A DNA stretch of 36,378 nt from Cytophagales bacterium (GCA_013298075.1 JAAFJG010000046.1:1-36378), one strand, 5' to 3'; counted from the stretch's first letter, positions 23,778-32,927 are shown. Program-made: numbers and translations. The notes: a model not told the origin generated them from the sequence alone.

Positions 23778-24506
23778 ATGTTTACACGCCAAGAAATTTC
23801 AAAAGTTTTATTTTTAGATATTGAAACTGCTCGAAGTGAACAATATTTTAAAACGCTCACGCCCGCTATGCAGGAAATGTGGAAACACAAATCACAATTT
23901 ATCAAAACCGATGACCAAAACGATAGCCCCGAAGAAAAATATTATGAAAGAGCAGCCATTTATGCAGAATTTGGGCGTGTGGCTTGTATTAGCATTGGTT
24001 TTGTGCATTTCAAAAAAAATGAAAACGGAATAGAAGAAGGAACTATTCACCTAAAATCTTTTTGTGGTACTGATGAAAAACAAATATTACAAGATTTTGG
24101 ACAACTCATCAACGAAAAATTTAAAGATTGGAAACTTTGCGCCCACAATGGAAAAGAATTTGATTTTCCTTATTTATGCAGACGTTTTTTGATAAATCAA
24201 ATGCCAATTCCTTATTCATTAAATATTCAAGGCAAAAAACCTTGGGAAGTCAGCCATTTAGATACAATGGAATTATGGAAATTTGGTGATTATAAAAACT
24301 ACACAAAATTAGAATTACTTTGTAATTTATTTGACATTCCTACGCCCAAAGATGATATTGATGGTAGTCAAGTTGGGGTAGTTTTTTGGGAAGAAAAAAA
24401 TTATGAACGATTATCTATTTATTGTGAAAAAGACGTGGTAGCCACTATTCAAGTATTATTAAAATTTTCTTTGTTTGATTTAGCCAAAATAAAACAAAAA
24501 GAATAA
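23778..24506 (+). CDS. DnaQ-like 3'-5' exonuclease
   Basis: This is a 242-residue exonuclease of the ribonuclease H-like fold. Motif I is LFLDIET (Asp14, Glu16), motif II HNGKEFDFPYL (Asp near 128), and motif III IYCEKDV (Tyr and Asp near 214-218). The spacing and GRVACISIGFVH resemble the stand-alone PolB-type exonuclease domain group (predicted 3'-5' exonuclease) common in Bacteroidota. The in-frame stretch from 23655 to 23777 is rejected as coding because the promoter lies inside it. Probable role: proofreading or repair nuclease, cytoplasmic; substrate not known. Gene appears intact. Confidence 0.85.
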   Translation: MFTRQEISKVLFLDIETARSEQYFKTLTPAMQEMWKHKSQFIKTDDQNDSPEEKYYERAAIYAEFGRVACISIGFVHFKKNENGIEEGTIHLKSFCGTDEKQILQDFGQLINEKFKDWKLCAHNGKEFDFPYLCRRFLINQMPIPYSLNIQGKKPWEVSHLDTMELWKFGDYKNYTKLELLCNLFDIPTPKDDIDGSQVGVVFWEEKNYERLSIYCEKDVVATIQVLLKFSLFDLAKIKQKE

Positions 24507-24592
24507 AAACTAAAAACCATCAATTATACTAATTTTTTGTTTTTTACGTTACAAATATTCCTATCTTACATTATTTTTCAATAAAAAAATCT

Positions 24593-26020
24593 ATGAAAAA
24601 AAGTATTTTATTTATAATTATAAGTGTTTTATTTTTCGTATCAAAATTAAAAGCCCAAGAAGAAATAGAAGAAAAAAATATGTTTTATCTTTCTTTGGAT
24701 TCTGCTTTGAATGAACCTGAAAAAGTAAAATATTTAGATTTAACTTGGCAATATTTGATAGAAATTCCCGAAACAATTGGACAATTAAAAAATGTAGAGG
24801 TATTAAATTTGGGTTGGAATAAATTGATTACTTTGCCCAAAGAAGTCGTCAATTTACCAAAATTAAGGCGTGTGGCTTTGAATGATAATCCTAAATTAAA
24901 TATGAAAAAAATATTTAGAGTATTAACGCAAATCAAAACTCTGAACGATTTAAGTATTGGTTATTCAACTTTGAAAGATATTCCTGATGAAATTGTAGGT
25001 TTAAAAGGTTTAGAATCTATCGAACTTTTGTGTGATTCTGTGGCAAATACTGAACATATTTTTGGTGTTTTAGCAGAAATAAGAGGCTTAGAAAAGTTAA
25101 AATTTCATAGAAATAAAATGAAAAATATTCACGATAATATTGGTTTATTGATGAATTTATCTTATTTAGATTTGAGTAATAATAAACTATTAGAATTACC
25201 CGAAAAACTTATCAAACTAAAAAAAGTAAGAGAATTATATTTGCATACCAACGAATTGTCCGAAATTCCCTCAAGTACTACCAATATGAAAGATTTGATA
25301 GTTTTGGATATTCATAACAATAGATTATCAGATATTTCTTCGCGAATTGCTTATTTTCCTTCTTTACAAAAATTAGATTTGAGTGAAAATAGTTTAGCGG
25401 AGGTTTCATCAAGATTATTTACATTGAAAAGTCTTAAATCGTTGAATGTTTCGAGAAATGACATCAAAGAATTGCCCTCAAGTATTTCTTTATTGAATAA
25501 ATTAGAAGACTTAAATTTGAGTTATAATAGTCTTTCAGATTTACCTTCAGGTTTGGATAGAATCAAAACTTTAAAAACTTTAGAAATTGCAAGCAATCCA
25601 AAAATAAACTTTTTACGGTTTTTTCAACAAAATAACAAAGGTTTTGTAGGCTTAAACTATTTAGATTTATCCAGCAATAAATTAGATTCTTTATCAGGCA
25701 GAATGAATCAAATAGAAAATTTAAGAATTTTAAAATTATCTAATAATGCTCTTGCTCACATTCCTGAATCGATGGGAGAAATGAGAAATTTGAGAGAATT
25801 AGATTTGGGAGGTAACGTTTTTCGTGAGTTTCCTGCCCCTGTGATGGCAATGATGAATTTGGAAAAATTAGTCTTAGATTTTAATAAAATTGCTTATATT
25901 CCCGAAGATATTGCAAAAATGAAACAATTAAAAGAAATTTCTTTGCGGTATAATCCATTGCCCGAAAAAGAAGTAGATAAAATTCGGACTTTATTACCAA
26001 CAGTCAAAATTATTAGATAA
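24593..26020 (+). CDS. secreted leucine-rich-repeat protein
   Basis: This 475-residue protein has a signal peptide ending KLKAQ (about residue 22), so it is exported. Nearly all the rest is leucine-rich repeats of about 23 residues, near 16 in number, with the pattern LxxLxLxxNxLxxLPxxI; examples are LSYLDLSNNKLLELPEKL and LEDLNLSYNSLSDLPSGL. Some repeats are irregular (NPKLNMKKIFRVL, with longer spacing). The end, LPEKEVDKIRTLLPTVKI, is a typical cap. Such proteins bind other proteins; the partner is unknown. No type IX secretion C-terminal domain is seen. DinB-like gene follows after 27 bp, possibly the same transcript. Confidence 0.85.
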   Translation: MKKSILFIIISVLFFVSKLKAQEEIEEKNMFYLSLDSALNEPEKVKYLDLTWQYLIEIPETIGQLKNVEVLNLGWNKLITLPKEVVNLPKLRRVALNDNPKLNMKKIFRVLTQIKTLNDLSIGYSTLKDIPDEIVGLKGLESIELLCDSVANTEHIFGVLAEIRGLEKLKFHRNKMKNIHDNIGLLMNLSYLDLSNNKLLELPEKLIKLKKVRELYLHTNELSEIPSSTTNMKDLIVLDIHNNRLSDISSRIAYFPSLQKLDLSENSLAEVSSRLFTLKSLKSLNVSRNDIKELPSSISLLNKLEDLNLSYNSLSDLPSGLDRIKTLKTLEIASNPKINFLRFFQQNNKGFVGLNYLDLSSNKLDSLSGRMNQIENLRILKLSNNALAHIPESMGEMRNLRELDLGGNVFREFPAPVMAMMNLEKLVLDFNKIAYIPEDIAKMKQLKEISLRYNPLPEKEVDKIRTLLPTVKIIR

Positions 26021-26047
26021 AAATTAAAAAACAAAAAACAAAAAAAT

Positions 26048-26581
26048 ATGCTTAATGCTGATGTTATTTTCGCTCAAATTGAAAAAAGTTTAGATACTTA
26101 TTTAAAAGATTTAGATAAATATTCTGATGTTCAATTTTATTTCAAATCTACGCCTAACACTTGGTCTTTGGGGCAAATGTACGAACATTTAACACTCAGC
26201 CATAGTTTTTTTATTTATCATATCAATAATTGTTTGCAAAAACGAAAAGGACAAGAAGGTGGAGAAAAAAATGAATTTGGTAAAAAAATTTCTTTAAAAA
26301 ATAGTTTTCCGCCTATCAAAATTCAAATGCCTGAAGCTTGGAGAGGTGAAGAACCCACTGCCAAAACGATTGCTGACTATAAAAATGCCTTGCCAACGAT
26401 GAAATCAAACGTAAAAAATATCATGGAAAATATTAAAACAGATGATCAATCATATAAAACTTTACACGTGGCAGCAGGTTGGTTGAGTGCGGTAGAATGG
26501 TTGCAAGTGGCAGATATGCACCTTAGACATCATTTTAGACAACAAGAAGAATTAGAAACAACGAGTAAATCTGCGTCTTAA
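26048..26581 (+). CDS. DinB-like four-helix-bundle protein
   Basis: This 177-residue protein fits the DinB/YfiT superfamily of small four-helix bundles, often metal-binding and some acting as thiol-dependent transferases. TWSLGQMYEHLTLSH follows the W..G...EHL..S pattern with the first His ligands, and LQVADMHLRHHFRQ near residue 160 carries the closing H..HH motif. A PPIKIQMPEAWRG segment lies between. The precise reaction cannot be read from sequence. It starts 27 bp after the leucine-rich-repeat gene and has no -7 box of its own that I can find. Confidence 0.75.
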   Translation: MLNADVIFAQIEKSLDTYLKDLDKYSDVQFYFKSTPNTWSLGQMYEHLTLSHSFFIYHINNCLQKRKGQEGGEKNEFGKKISLKNSFPPIKIQMPEAWRGEEPTAKTIADYKNALPTMKSNVKNIMENIKTDDQSYKTLHVAAGWLSAVEWLQVADMHLRHHFRQQEELETTSKSAS

Positions 26582-26638
26582 AATCAAAAGTTACACAAAG
26601 AAAAAAGTATTTTTTTAGAGATATATAAAAAATATCAT

Positions 26639-26646
26639 TACTTTTG
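26639..26646 (+). promoter_or_regulatory. apt -7 box (TACTTTTG)
   Basis: TACTTTTG matches TAnnTTTG, 28 nt before the apt ATG. No clear -33 box. Confidence 0.6.
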
Positions 26647-26674
26647 CAAAAAAAAATAAAAACTTAAAATTCAA

Positions 26675-27190
26675 ATGTCAAATTTAGAACAATATATTCG
26701 CACCGTGAGCGATTTTCCAAAACAAGGCGTAAGTTTCAAAGATATTACCACTTTATTAAAAGATGCCAATGCTTTGCAATTAGCAGGAAATCAACTTTTT
26801 GAAAATGCAAAACATCTCAAAGTAGATAAAGTAATTGGCATCGAATCGAGAGGTTTTATGTATGCACTTTGGTTGGCAACGCAATTAAAAGCAGGTTTTG
26901 TACCCGTGAGAAAACCGGGAAAATTGCCTTCTGAGGTTTTTAAACAAGAATATCAACTAGAATATGGCACAGATACATTAGAAATGCACACAGACGCAAT
27001 TCAAAAAGGCGACAAAGTATTGGTGCATGATGACGTATTAGCCACAGGCGGAACAGCCGAAGCAGTATCTAAATTGGTCGAAAAAGCAGGTGGCGAAATT
27101 GTGCAATTTTCGTTTTTGATAGAAATTCCTTTTTTAAATGGCAGAAATAAGTTGCTTAATTATGAAATAAAATCTTTGATACAATACTAA
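26675..27190 (+). CDS. apt: adenine phosphoribosyltransferase
   Basis: Apt joins adenine and PRPP to make AMP in purine salvage. The 171 residues match the usual 170-180. The N-terminus has IRTVSDFPKQGVSFKDITTLL, the Apt-specific FP..GI.F.DIT signature. GIESRGFMYALWLA is the flexible-loop region, VPVRKPGKLP the adenine-site region, and VLVHDDVLATGGTAEA (near 113-128) the PRPP-binding motif. The first residue pair of that motif reads HDD where VDD is more usual, a conservative shift. Own promoter upstream; a bidirectional terminator separates it from the convergent permease gene. Confidence 0.95.
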   Translation: MSNLEQYIRTVSDFPKQGVSFKDITTLLKDANALQLAGNQLFENAKHLKVDKVIGIESRGFMYALWLATQLKAGFVPVRKPGKLPSEVFKQEYQLEYGTDTLEMHTDAIQKGDKVLVHDDVLATGGTAEAVSKLVEKAGGEIVQFSFLIEIPFLNGRNKLLNYEIKSLIQY

Positions 27191-27263
27191 AAAGTTAGTT
27201 TTTTTATAAAATTGCTTTTTACAAAAGCCAAAAATTTGGTAAAAATCAAAATATATTACACAA

Positions 27264-27301
27264 AAAATAAAGACACCAAAAAAATTTGATGTCTTTATTT
27301 T
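27264..27301. terminator. bidirectional terminator between apt and the ABC permease gene
   Basis: AAAATAAAGACACCAAA (27264-27280) pairs with TTTGATGTCTTTATTTT (27285-27301): a 17-bp stem with one mismatch and loop AAAA. A and T tracts on both sides suit termination of both convergent genes. Confidence 0.8.
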
Positions 27302-27330
27302 CTTATCGAAATAAAAGTAACGAAATTGAA

Positions 27331-28191
27331 TTAAACCGTATCCATAAAACTTTTTTCTACTTTATGAAACATACCCAAACCTACCAAAAATATAACAATC
27401 GTGCAAATAGTACAATATAAAAGTTGAGAAATCTCAAAACTTCCCGCACCCGTAAACGCATACCTAAAACCTTCAATCAAAGGAGCAGCAGGATTAAAAC
27501 CAACTACATATTTCCATTTCTCAGGCAAAATTGACATCGGATAAATCACAGGAGTTGAATACATCAAAAGTTGTACGCCAAACGAAATCAAATGGGCAAA
27601 ATCTCTATATTTGGTAGTCAAAGAAGAAACAATAATGCCTAAACCTAATCCTAATAATCCCATCAAAAAGATAAAAAAAGGCAACGCAAGCAACCAAATA
27701 TTTGGTTTTAAAGATACATTCGTAAAAAAGAAATAATACGCATATATCAATAAAAATAAACTTAATTGGATAAAAAATGAAATCAAACCCGAAATTACAG
27801 TCGCTACAGGCACTGTCATTCTTGGAAAATAAACTTTCCCAAAAATAGCCGCATTGCTCGTGAATGTAGAAGAAGTTTTATTCAAACAACCCGCAAAATA
27901 CGTCCAGACCGTAACTCCCGCCATATAAAATAAAATAGGCGGTTGTCCATCGGTAGAAATGCCTGCAATTCCTGTAAAAACGACTAAGAAAGTGAAAGTT
28001 GTCATCAAAGGCTGAATAATATGCCACAAAGGACCTAAAATTGTTTGCTTATAATTCGCTACAAAATCACGCCAAACAAATAACATAATCAAATCTCGAT
28101 AACGCCAAAGTTCACCTAAACGCAAATCAAACCAACTACTTTTGGCACTGATAATTTCCGTCCATTCTTCATTTTTAATAATTTTTTCCAT
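27331..28191 (-). CDS. ABC-2 type permease, polysaccharide/teichoic-type export
   Basis: This 286-residue inner-membrane protein belongs to the Wzm/TagG/KpsM permease group. It has a short cytoplasmic N-terminus ending DFVANYKQTILGPLWHIIQP, the typical entry motif, then six membrane segments. The region LLMYSTPVIYPMSILPEKW and GFNPAAPLIEGFRYA is a strong family signature. Such permeases export polysaccharide or glycolipid with a Wzt/TagH ATPase, but no matching ATPase gene is in the window; it may lie elsewhere in the genome. It is the last gene of a minus-strand cluster (yicC, DUF6728-like gene, permease), 15 bp after the small gene. Confidence 0.88.
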   Translation of the reverse strand: MEKIIKNEEWTEIISAKSSWFDLRLGELWRYRDLIMLFVWRDFVANYKQTILGPLWHIIQPLMTTFTFLVVFTGIAGISTDGQPPILFYMAGVTVWTYFAGCLNKTSSTFTSNAAIFGKVYFPRMTVPVATVISGLISFFIQLSLFLLIYAYYFFFTNVSLKPNIWLLALPFFIFLMGLLGLGLGIIVSSLTTKYRDFAHLISFGVQLLMYSTPVIYPMSILPEKWKYVVGFNPAAPLIEGFRYAFTGAGSFEISQLLYCTICTIVIFLVGLGMFHKVEKSFMDTV

Positions 28192-28206
28192 ATTTTTCTA
28201 ACGTTT

Positions 28207-28398
28207 TTAAAATGCTCTTACAATAAATCTTGCGACTATTACAATAAAAGCAATTAAAAACATAATAATCGAAATTCGGTTGATGCCGTGCATCATTCTC
28301 AAATTCAAATTATTGGGGTGAGAACCGTCATTTTTACGAAATACACGTAAAAAATAACTAAAAAACTCACCAAATTTAAAAAAGTGTTTTATATTCAT
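28207..28398 (-). CDS. small membrane protein, DUF6728-like
   Basis: This 63-residue protein starts at ATG 28398; a TTG six bases upstream is not needed. It has a basic amphipathic N-terminus (KHFFKFGEFFSYFLRVFRK), a conserved-looking NLNLRMMHGINRIS, and one membrane helix near 40-60 (IIMFLIAFIVIVARFIV). It fits the small Bacteroidota proteins annotated DUF6728, whose function is unknown. Its place between yicC and the permease gene, with gaps of 39 and 15 bp, suggests co-transcription. Confidence 0.65.
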   Translation of the reverse strand: MNIKHFFKFGEFFSYFLRVFRKNDGSHPNNLNLRMMHGINRISIIMFLIAFIVIVARFIVRAF

Positions 28399-28437
28399 AT
28401 TCAAAAAACGTATTGTATTATTTTTTGTTTAATTTTT

Positions 28438-29325
28438 TTAAAGAATATTTAAAGATTGTTCTTTTATTTTTTCCAATTCTTCTTTCATTTTCACCACCAG
28501 ATGTTGAATGGCTGCATCGTTTGCTTTTGAGCCAATCGTATTGATTTCTCTGCCCATTTCTTGACTGATAAAATTGATAACTCTGCCGTTTGCTTCGTTT
28601 TCTTTCAATTTTTCGAACAATAATTTTAAATGTTGTGTTAATCTATCTTTTTCTTCAGAAATATCCACTTTTTCGACATAAAAAATCATTTCTTGTTCCA
28701 ATCTATTTCTATCAAAAGCTTCATTTTGCAATAATTCACCAAATTTTTGTTCAATTTTTTGTTTGATAATTGGAATTCTCAGTTTATCCAAAGGCTCAAT
28801 TTCAAGCAAATAACCTTCAATTTTTCTGCCTTGTTCTTCCAATACTTTGCTCAATGCTTTTCCTTCCGTTTGTCTAAAATGAACGCATTTTTGTAACGCA
28901 TCTACAAAACTTTTTTTGATAATTTCCCAATGTGTATTAAACAAATTATCTTCCGAATTGATGGCTTGCGAAGTCGAATCAGGCATTTGAACAGCCAAAC
29001 GCAATATATCATCAGCATTTACCTGCATTTTTTCAGCCACTTCTTTGAGTGATTCGATGTAGGCTTTTACAATATCTTGATTGATTTTTACGGCAGTATT
29101 GGCGGCTAATTTTGTTTGAAAATCAACAGAAATAGAAATTTTTCCTCTTTCTAAATATTCTTTGATAAGATTTCTTAATTCGATTTCTTTATCATTGGGA
29201 AAAGAACGCGGTAATCTTAAACCCAAATCGAAAAATTTTGAGTTTAACGTTTTTACTTCTGTGGATACAATGATTTCGTCGTTTTCAATCAAAGTAGTTC
29301 CAAATCCTGTCATTGAAATTGGCAT
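28438..29325 (-). CDS. YicC/YloC-family endoribonuclease
   Basis: The 295 residues show the YicC family pattern. The N-terminus MPISMTGFG is the invariant MTGFG start, followed by VSTEVKTLNSKFFDLGLRLP. The C-terminus has VDISEEKDRLTQHLKL and GRVINFISQEMGREINTIGSKAND, the family's DUF1732-type end with EE..R and Q...RE.NT..SK. Members are reported as RNA-cleaving or RNase-regulating proteins. It has its own -7 box and heads a small cluster with the DUF6728-like gene and the permease gene. No gmk follows it here, unlike in many bacteria. Confidence 0.93.
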   Translation of the reverse strand: MPISMTGFGTTLIENDEIIVSTEVKTLNSKFFDLGLRLPRSFPNDKEIELRNLIKEYLERGKISISVDFQTKLAANTAVKINQDIVKAYIESLKEVAEKMQVNADDILRLAVQMPDSTSQAINSEDNLFNTHWEIIKKSFVDALQKCVHFRQTEGKALSKVLEEQGRKIEGYLLEIEPLDKLRIPIIKQKIEQKFGELLQNEAFDRNRLEQEMIFYVEKVDISEEKDRLTQHLKLLFEKLKENEANGRVINFISQEMGREINTIGSKANDAAIQHLVVKMKEELEKIKEQSLNIL

Positions 29326-29365
29326 AATTTATTTTTTTGAATAGAGGTTTTTGAAAAATCTTGTG

Positions 29366-29373
29366 CAAAAATA
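29366..29373 (-). promoter_or_regulatory. yicC-type gene -7 box (TATTTTTG)
   Basis: The minus strand reads TATTTTTG, 40 nt before the ATG at 29325 and just after the lplA stop, so this gene need not depend on lplA transcription. Confidence 0.5.
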
Positions 29374-29393
29374 CATTTTTTTTCTTAAAAAAC

Positions 29394-30386
29394 CTAATCA
29401 CATAAAAATTTTGCTAATTCTTCTGCAGAAATATTTCCAAAATAATATTTTAAATCAATTTCGAGTAGAATATTTTTGATATTTTCTTGTTGATATAATA
29501 CATTTTTTAGTTTTTGTTCCAATTCCGCCAATTCTCCATAACCCAAAAAATCACCAAAAAATTTAATTTCATCAATTATTCCATCTTTTACATCAATTCG
29601 AGCATCAATTTGTCCAAAATCAAAACGATTTTTTCTTTGAATATTGAACTCAGGAGAGCGTCCATAATTCCATTCCCACGTTTGATATTTTTCTTTTGAT
29701 AATTGATAAACTTCGTCCCATTGTTGTTTTGAAAGTTTATAAATAGGAATTTCGGTTTCATTTTTGAATATTTCTTGCAATATAAATGTTCTAAATTCTT
29801 CCATTTCCATAGGTTTTTCCAAAAATTCGGCAATATTTGCCACTCTACTTCTGACCGATTTAATGCCTTTGGAAGTAATTTTATCACCCGAAACATTTAA
29901 CGCACTCACTACATTTTCTATATTCGAATTAAATAAAAGCGTTCCGTGACTAAACATTTTTTTCATCGTTGAAAATTGTGCATTTCCAGATATTTTTCTA
30001 CCTTCTGCAATAATATCATTTCTACCTGTCATTTCTGCTTTTACGCCCAATTTATGCAACGCATCAACAATCGGTTGCACAAATTGAATAAAATTATTTA
30101 CTTTTTTGGTATCATATTTAGTCAAAAAACTAAAATTTAAGTTGCCAAAATCGTGATAAACCGTTCCGCCACCAGAAATTCTTCGAATCACAATCACATT
30201 ATTTTCTTTGATATAATCGGCATTGATTTCCTCGACAGTATTTTGATGTTTTCCAATAATTACTGAAGGTTGATTGATATAAAAAAGCAAATAATCTTCC
30301 TCTGCTTCAAAATTTCGGACAATATATTCTTCTAATGCCAAATTGATTTGAGGATTATTATTGCCTTTGTTGTCTATAAATTTCAT
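29394..30386 (-). CDS. lplA: lipoate-protein ligase A
   Basis: LplA activates free lipoate with ATP and attaches it to lipoyl domains of 2-oxoacid dehydrogenases and GcvH. The 330 residues match the two-domain form. VIIGKHQNTVEEIN is near residue 42, VIRRISGGGTVYHDFGNLNF (66-85) is the adenylate/lipoate loop, and GRNDIIAEGRKISGNAQ gives the catalytic Lys131. The C-terminal accessory domain begins near 245 with WNYGRSPEFNIQRKNRFDFG. It lies on the same strand as the fused E1 gene, 549 bp downstream of it, which fits shared use of lipoyl proteins. Two repeat copies fill that gap; no -7 box is seen just upstream. Confidence 0.93.
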   Translation of the reverse strand: MKFIDNKGNNNPQINLALEEYIVRNFEAEEDYLLFYINQPSVIIGKHQNTVEEINADYIKENNVIVIRRISGGGTVYHDFGNLNFSFLTKYDTKKVNNFIQFVQPIVDALHKLGVKAEMTGRNDIIAEGRKISGNAQFSTMKKMFSHGTLLFNSNIENVVSALNVSGDKITSKGIKSVRSRVANIAEFLEKPMEMEEFRTFILQEIFKNETEIPIYKLSKQQWDEVYQLSKEKYQTWEWNYGRSPEFNIQRKNRFDFGQIDARIDVKDGIIDEIKFFGDFLGYGELAELEQKLKNVLYQQENIKNILLEIDLKYYFGNISAEELAKFLCD

Positions 30387-30424
30387 ATTTTTAATGTTTT
30401 TTTTTATGTGTGATGTTTTGTTTT

Positions 30425-30638
30425 TAGAGAATTTGTGTGAAAAATGATTTTTTTAAAATTTTTTTTCTTGAATTGCCTCCAGATTTATCTGGAGGATAAT
30501 AAAAAATTCAATCATTGGCTTTAGCCGAAATCTCTGCATTTTTCAACTTAATATTTTTATATTTTCTAAATAAATGGCATAAATGCCATTTCTATTCATA
30601 TAGAATAAAATTATATCAGCAATAATTTCCTATCAACC
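30425..30638 (-). repeat. three-hairpin repeat, copy 4 (reverse, full)
   Basis: All three hairpins are intact: CCTCCAGAT/ATCTGGAGG at 30476-30495, GGCTTTAGCC at 30517-30526, and AAATGGCA/TGCCATTT at 30572-30591. The ends AATTTGTGTGAAAAATGA and AGCAATAATTTCC match copies 1 and 2. With copy 5 it fills the 549-bp gap at 30387-30935; I see no gene there. Confidence 0.8.
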
Positions 30639-30705
30639 AATAAAAATTAACTTCGCAAAAATAACCATAAAAAACTAAAAATTATCAATAAATTTATTTT
30701 TTATT

Positions 30706-30924
30706 TTTAGAAAAATATAAATTCGAGAAGTATAAAAATTTTGGCTAAAGCCATCTATTAAATTGTATATTATCCTCCAGATAAATCTGGAGGCAATTCA
30801 AAATACGATTCAAAAAAACAGCATTAATATTTTTAAATAGAAATAATATTTAGAACATTATGAAAATATGAAAAAAAAAATATTTCAAAAAAACATAATT
30901 TTATTTTTCGCATAAATTTTTAAG
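30706..30924 (+). repeat. three-hairpin repeat, copy 5 (forward, partial)
   Basis: It keeps hairpin 2 (GGCTAAAGCC, about 30743-30752) and a perfect hairpin 3 (30774-30793), and ends TTTTTCGCATAAATTTTTAAG. Hairpin 1 is missing. It contains a 75-bp expansion bounded by direct repeats TTCAAAAAAACA (30809-30820 and 30884-30895). Copies 4 and 5 face each other as an inverted pair. Confidence 0.7.
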
Positions 30925-30935
30925 AAATAAAAATC

Positions 30936-32927
30936 CTAAAAACTCAATAACTTTTCTAATTTTTCTTTCATTCTTTGTTTTGGCAAAAAATTCTGTTCCA
31001 AAATAGTCGCAAACGGAATTGGCGTATCCAAACCACCTTCACGCATTACAGGCGCATCTAAATATTGAAAACAATTTTCACCAATCCAAGCCGCAATTTC
31101 AGAAGCAATACTTCCTGTCAAAGTATCTTCATTACAAACCAATACTTTTCCTGTTTTTTGCACAGTTGCCTGCACCGCTTCTTTGTCCCAAGGCAACAAA
31201 GTGCATAAATCTATAATTTCAATTTCACCTTCCAAATTCAATTCTTTCACAATTTCGAGAGCATATTGTACGCACAAACCGTAAGTAATAATAGAGGCTT
31301 GCGTGCCTGTCTGCACCACTTTCGCCTTTCCGATTACCAACGTATAATAATCATCAGGCACATTGCCCAAAGTAGAACGATATAAATATTTATGCTCGAA
31401 GAAAATAATCGGACTTTCATCTTCAAATGACGCACACAAAAGTCCTTTCGCATCATAAGGATTAGAAGGATAAATGACTTTTAAGCCGGGCGTATGAAAA
31501 AACCACGCTTCATTAGATTGAGAATGAAAAGGTCCCGCACTCACACCCGCACCTGTAGGCATACGTATAACCACGTCTGCTTTTTGTCCCCAACGCCAAT
31601 AAATTTTCGCTAAATTATTGATAATTTGATTAAATCCACACGTTACAAAATCTGCAAATTGCATTTCTACCATCGCTTTCATACCTCGCAAAGAAAGCCC
31701 CAACGCAGTTCCAACAATCGCAGACTCACACAAAGGCGTATTTCTGACACGTGCTTTGCCAAATTGCTCTACAAAACCTTGCGTAATTTTAAAAACTCCA
31801 CCATATTCTGCAATATCTTGTCCCATTAAAACTAAATTATCAAATTTTTCCATTGATTGTCGAAGTCCGTCAGAAACGGCATCAACCAATCTTTTTTCGC
31901 TCATTTTATCACTTTGAGGCGCAATTGGTTGGTTGGCAAAAGGCACATAGACATCATTTAATTCTGTTTCTGTATCAGGAATAGGAAAAGGCGTAGCAAA
32001 AGAACGCTCCAAAACGTCATTCAATTCACTTTTAAAATTTTCTTTGAAATCTAACACCATTTTTGGCGTAGCAATTCCCGCTTTTAAGATATAATTTTCA
32101 AAATTTTCTACAGGGTCTTTTACTTTCCATTCTTCAAATAAATGATTAGGAACGTATTTTGTGCCTGATGCTTCCTCGTGTCCACGCATACGAAAAGTCA
32201 TCGCTTCCACTAAAATCGGTCTTGGAAAATGCCTTAATTCTTCTGAAAAATGCCTAATCGTGTGATATACTTCTAAAATATTATTGCCATCAATTTGTAC
32301 GCTTTCCATACCATAACCAATGGCTTTATCAATCAAATTTTTGCATCGATATTGTTCGTTTGTAGGCGTAGAAAGCCCATATCCGTTATTTTCTATCACA
32401 AAAATAACAGGTAATTGCCAAACTGCAGCCACATTCAAAGCCTCGTGAAATTCGCCTTGGCTCGTTGCTCCATCGCCTGTAAAAGCCAATGAAACGCCTT
32501 TTTTTAGTTTGATTTTATCTGCCAACGCCACGCCATCTGCCAACGATAATTGAGGTCCGAGATGCGAAATCATACCTACAATATGATGTTCCATTGACCC
32601 AAAATGAAAAGAACGTTCACGCCCTTTTGAAAAGCCTGTCATTTTTCCTTGAAATTGCGTAAAAAGTTGGTATAAATCCATACCTCTTGCCGTAAAAACG
32701 CCTAAATTTCGGTGCATTGGAAAAATAATATCATCTTTTTCGAGTGCCAAAGTGCAACCCACAGAGATAGCTTCTTGCCCAATTCCTGAAAACCATTTGC
32801 TAATTTTGCCTTGTCGCAACAAAACTAACATTTTTTCTTCAAAAAGGCGAGGAATCGTAAGTTCTTTATAAATATTAAAAAGAGATTCGTCATTTAAAAG
32901 TTGACGGTCATATTGAAATACAGACAT
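30936..32927 (-). CDS. 2-oxoacid dehydrogenase E1, fused alpha and beta subunits
   Basis: This 663-residue thiamine-diphosphate enzyme decarboxylates a 2-oxoacid and transfers the acyl group to the lipoyl arm of E2. Residues 1-320 are E1-alpha: WFSGIGQEAISVG, the ThDP/Mg motif from GDG (151-153) to NN (180-181), and FRMRGHEEASGTKY with the active-site loop His. A short linker near 325-345 leads to E1-beta, with VLMGQDIAEYGGVFKITQGF, PLCESAIVGTALG and GAGVSAGPFHSQSNEAWF. The sequence resembles branched-chain (2-oxoisovalerate) E1 more than pyruvate E1, but substrate cannot be fixed by eye. The alpha-beta fusion is common in Bacteroidota. E2 and E3 genes are not in the window; lplA is nearby. 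Confidence 0.92.
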   Translation of the reverse strand: MSVFQYDRQLLNDESLFNIYKELTIPRLFEEKMLVLLRQGKISKWFSGIGQEAISVGCTLALEKDDIIFPMHRNLGVFTARGMDLYQLFTQFQGKMTGFSKGRERSFHFGSMEHHIVGMISHLGPQLSLADGVALADKIKLKKGVSLAFTGDGATSQGEFHEALNVAAVWQLPVIFVIENNGYGLSTPTNEQYRCKNLIDKAIGYGMESVQIDGNNILEVYHTIRHFSEELRHFPRPILVEAMTFRMRGHEEASGTKYVPNHLFEEWKVKDPVENFENYILKAGIATPKMVLDFKENFKSELNDVLERSFATPFPIPDTETELNDVYVPFANQPIAPQSDKMSEKRLVDAVSDGLRQSMEKFDNLVLMGQDIAEYGGVFKITQGFVEQFGKARVRNTPLCESAIVGTALGLSLRGMKAMVEMQFADFVTCGFNQIINNLAKIYWRWGQKADVVIRMPTGAGVSAGPFHSQSNEAWFFHTPGLKVIYPSNPYDAKGLLCASFEDESPIIFFEHKYLYRSTLGNVPDDYYTLVIGKAKVVQTGTQASIITYGLCVQYALEIVKELNLEGEIEIIDLCTLLPWDKEAVQATVQKTGKVLVCNEDTLTGSIASEIAAWIGENCFQYLDAPVMREGGLDTPIPFATILEQNFLPKQRMKEKLEKLLSF

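Noticed and set aside
6589-30924. Repeated palindromes considered as CRISPR repeats
   Set aside because: Copies are kilobases apart, in both orientations, without regular spacers and without cas genes.
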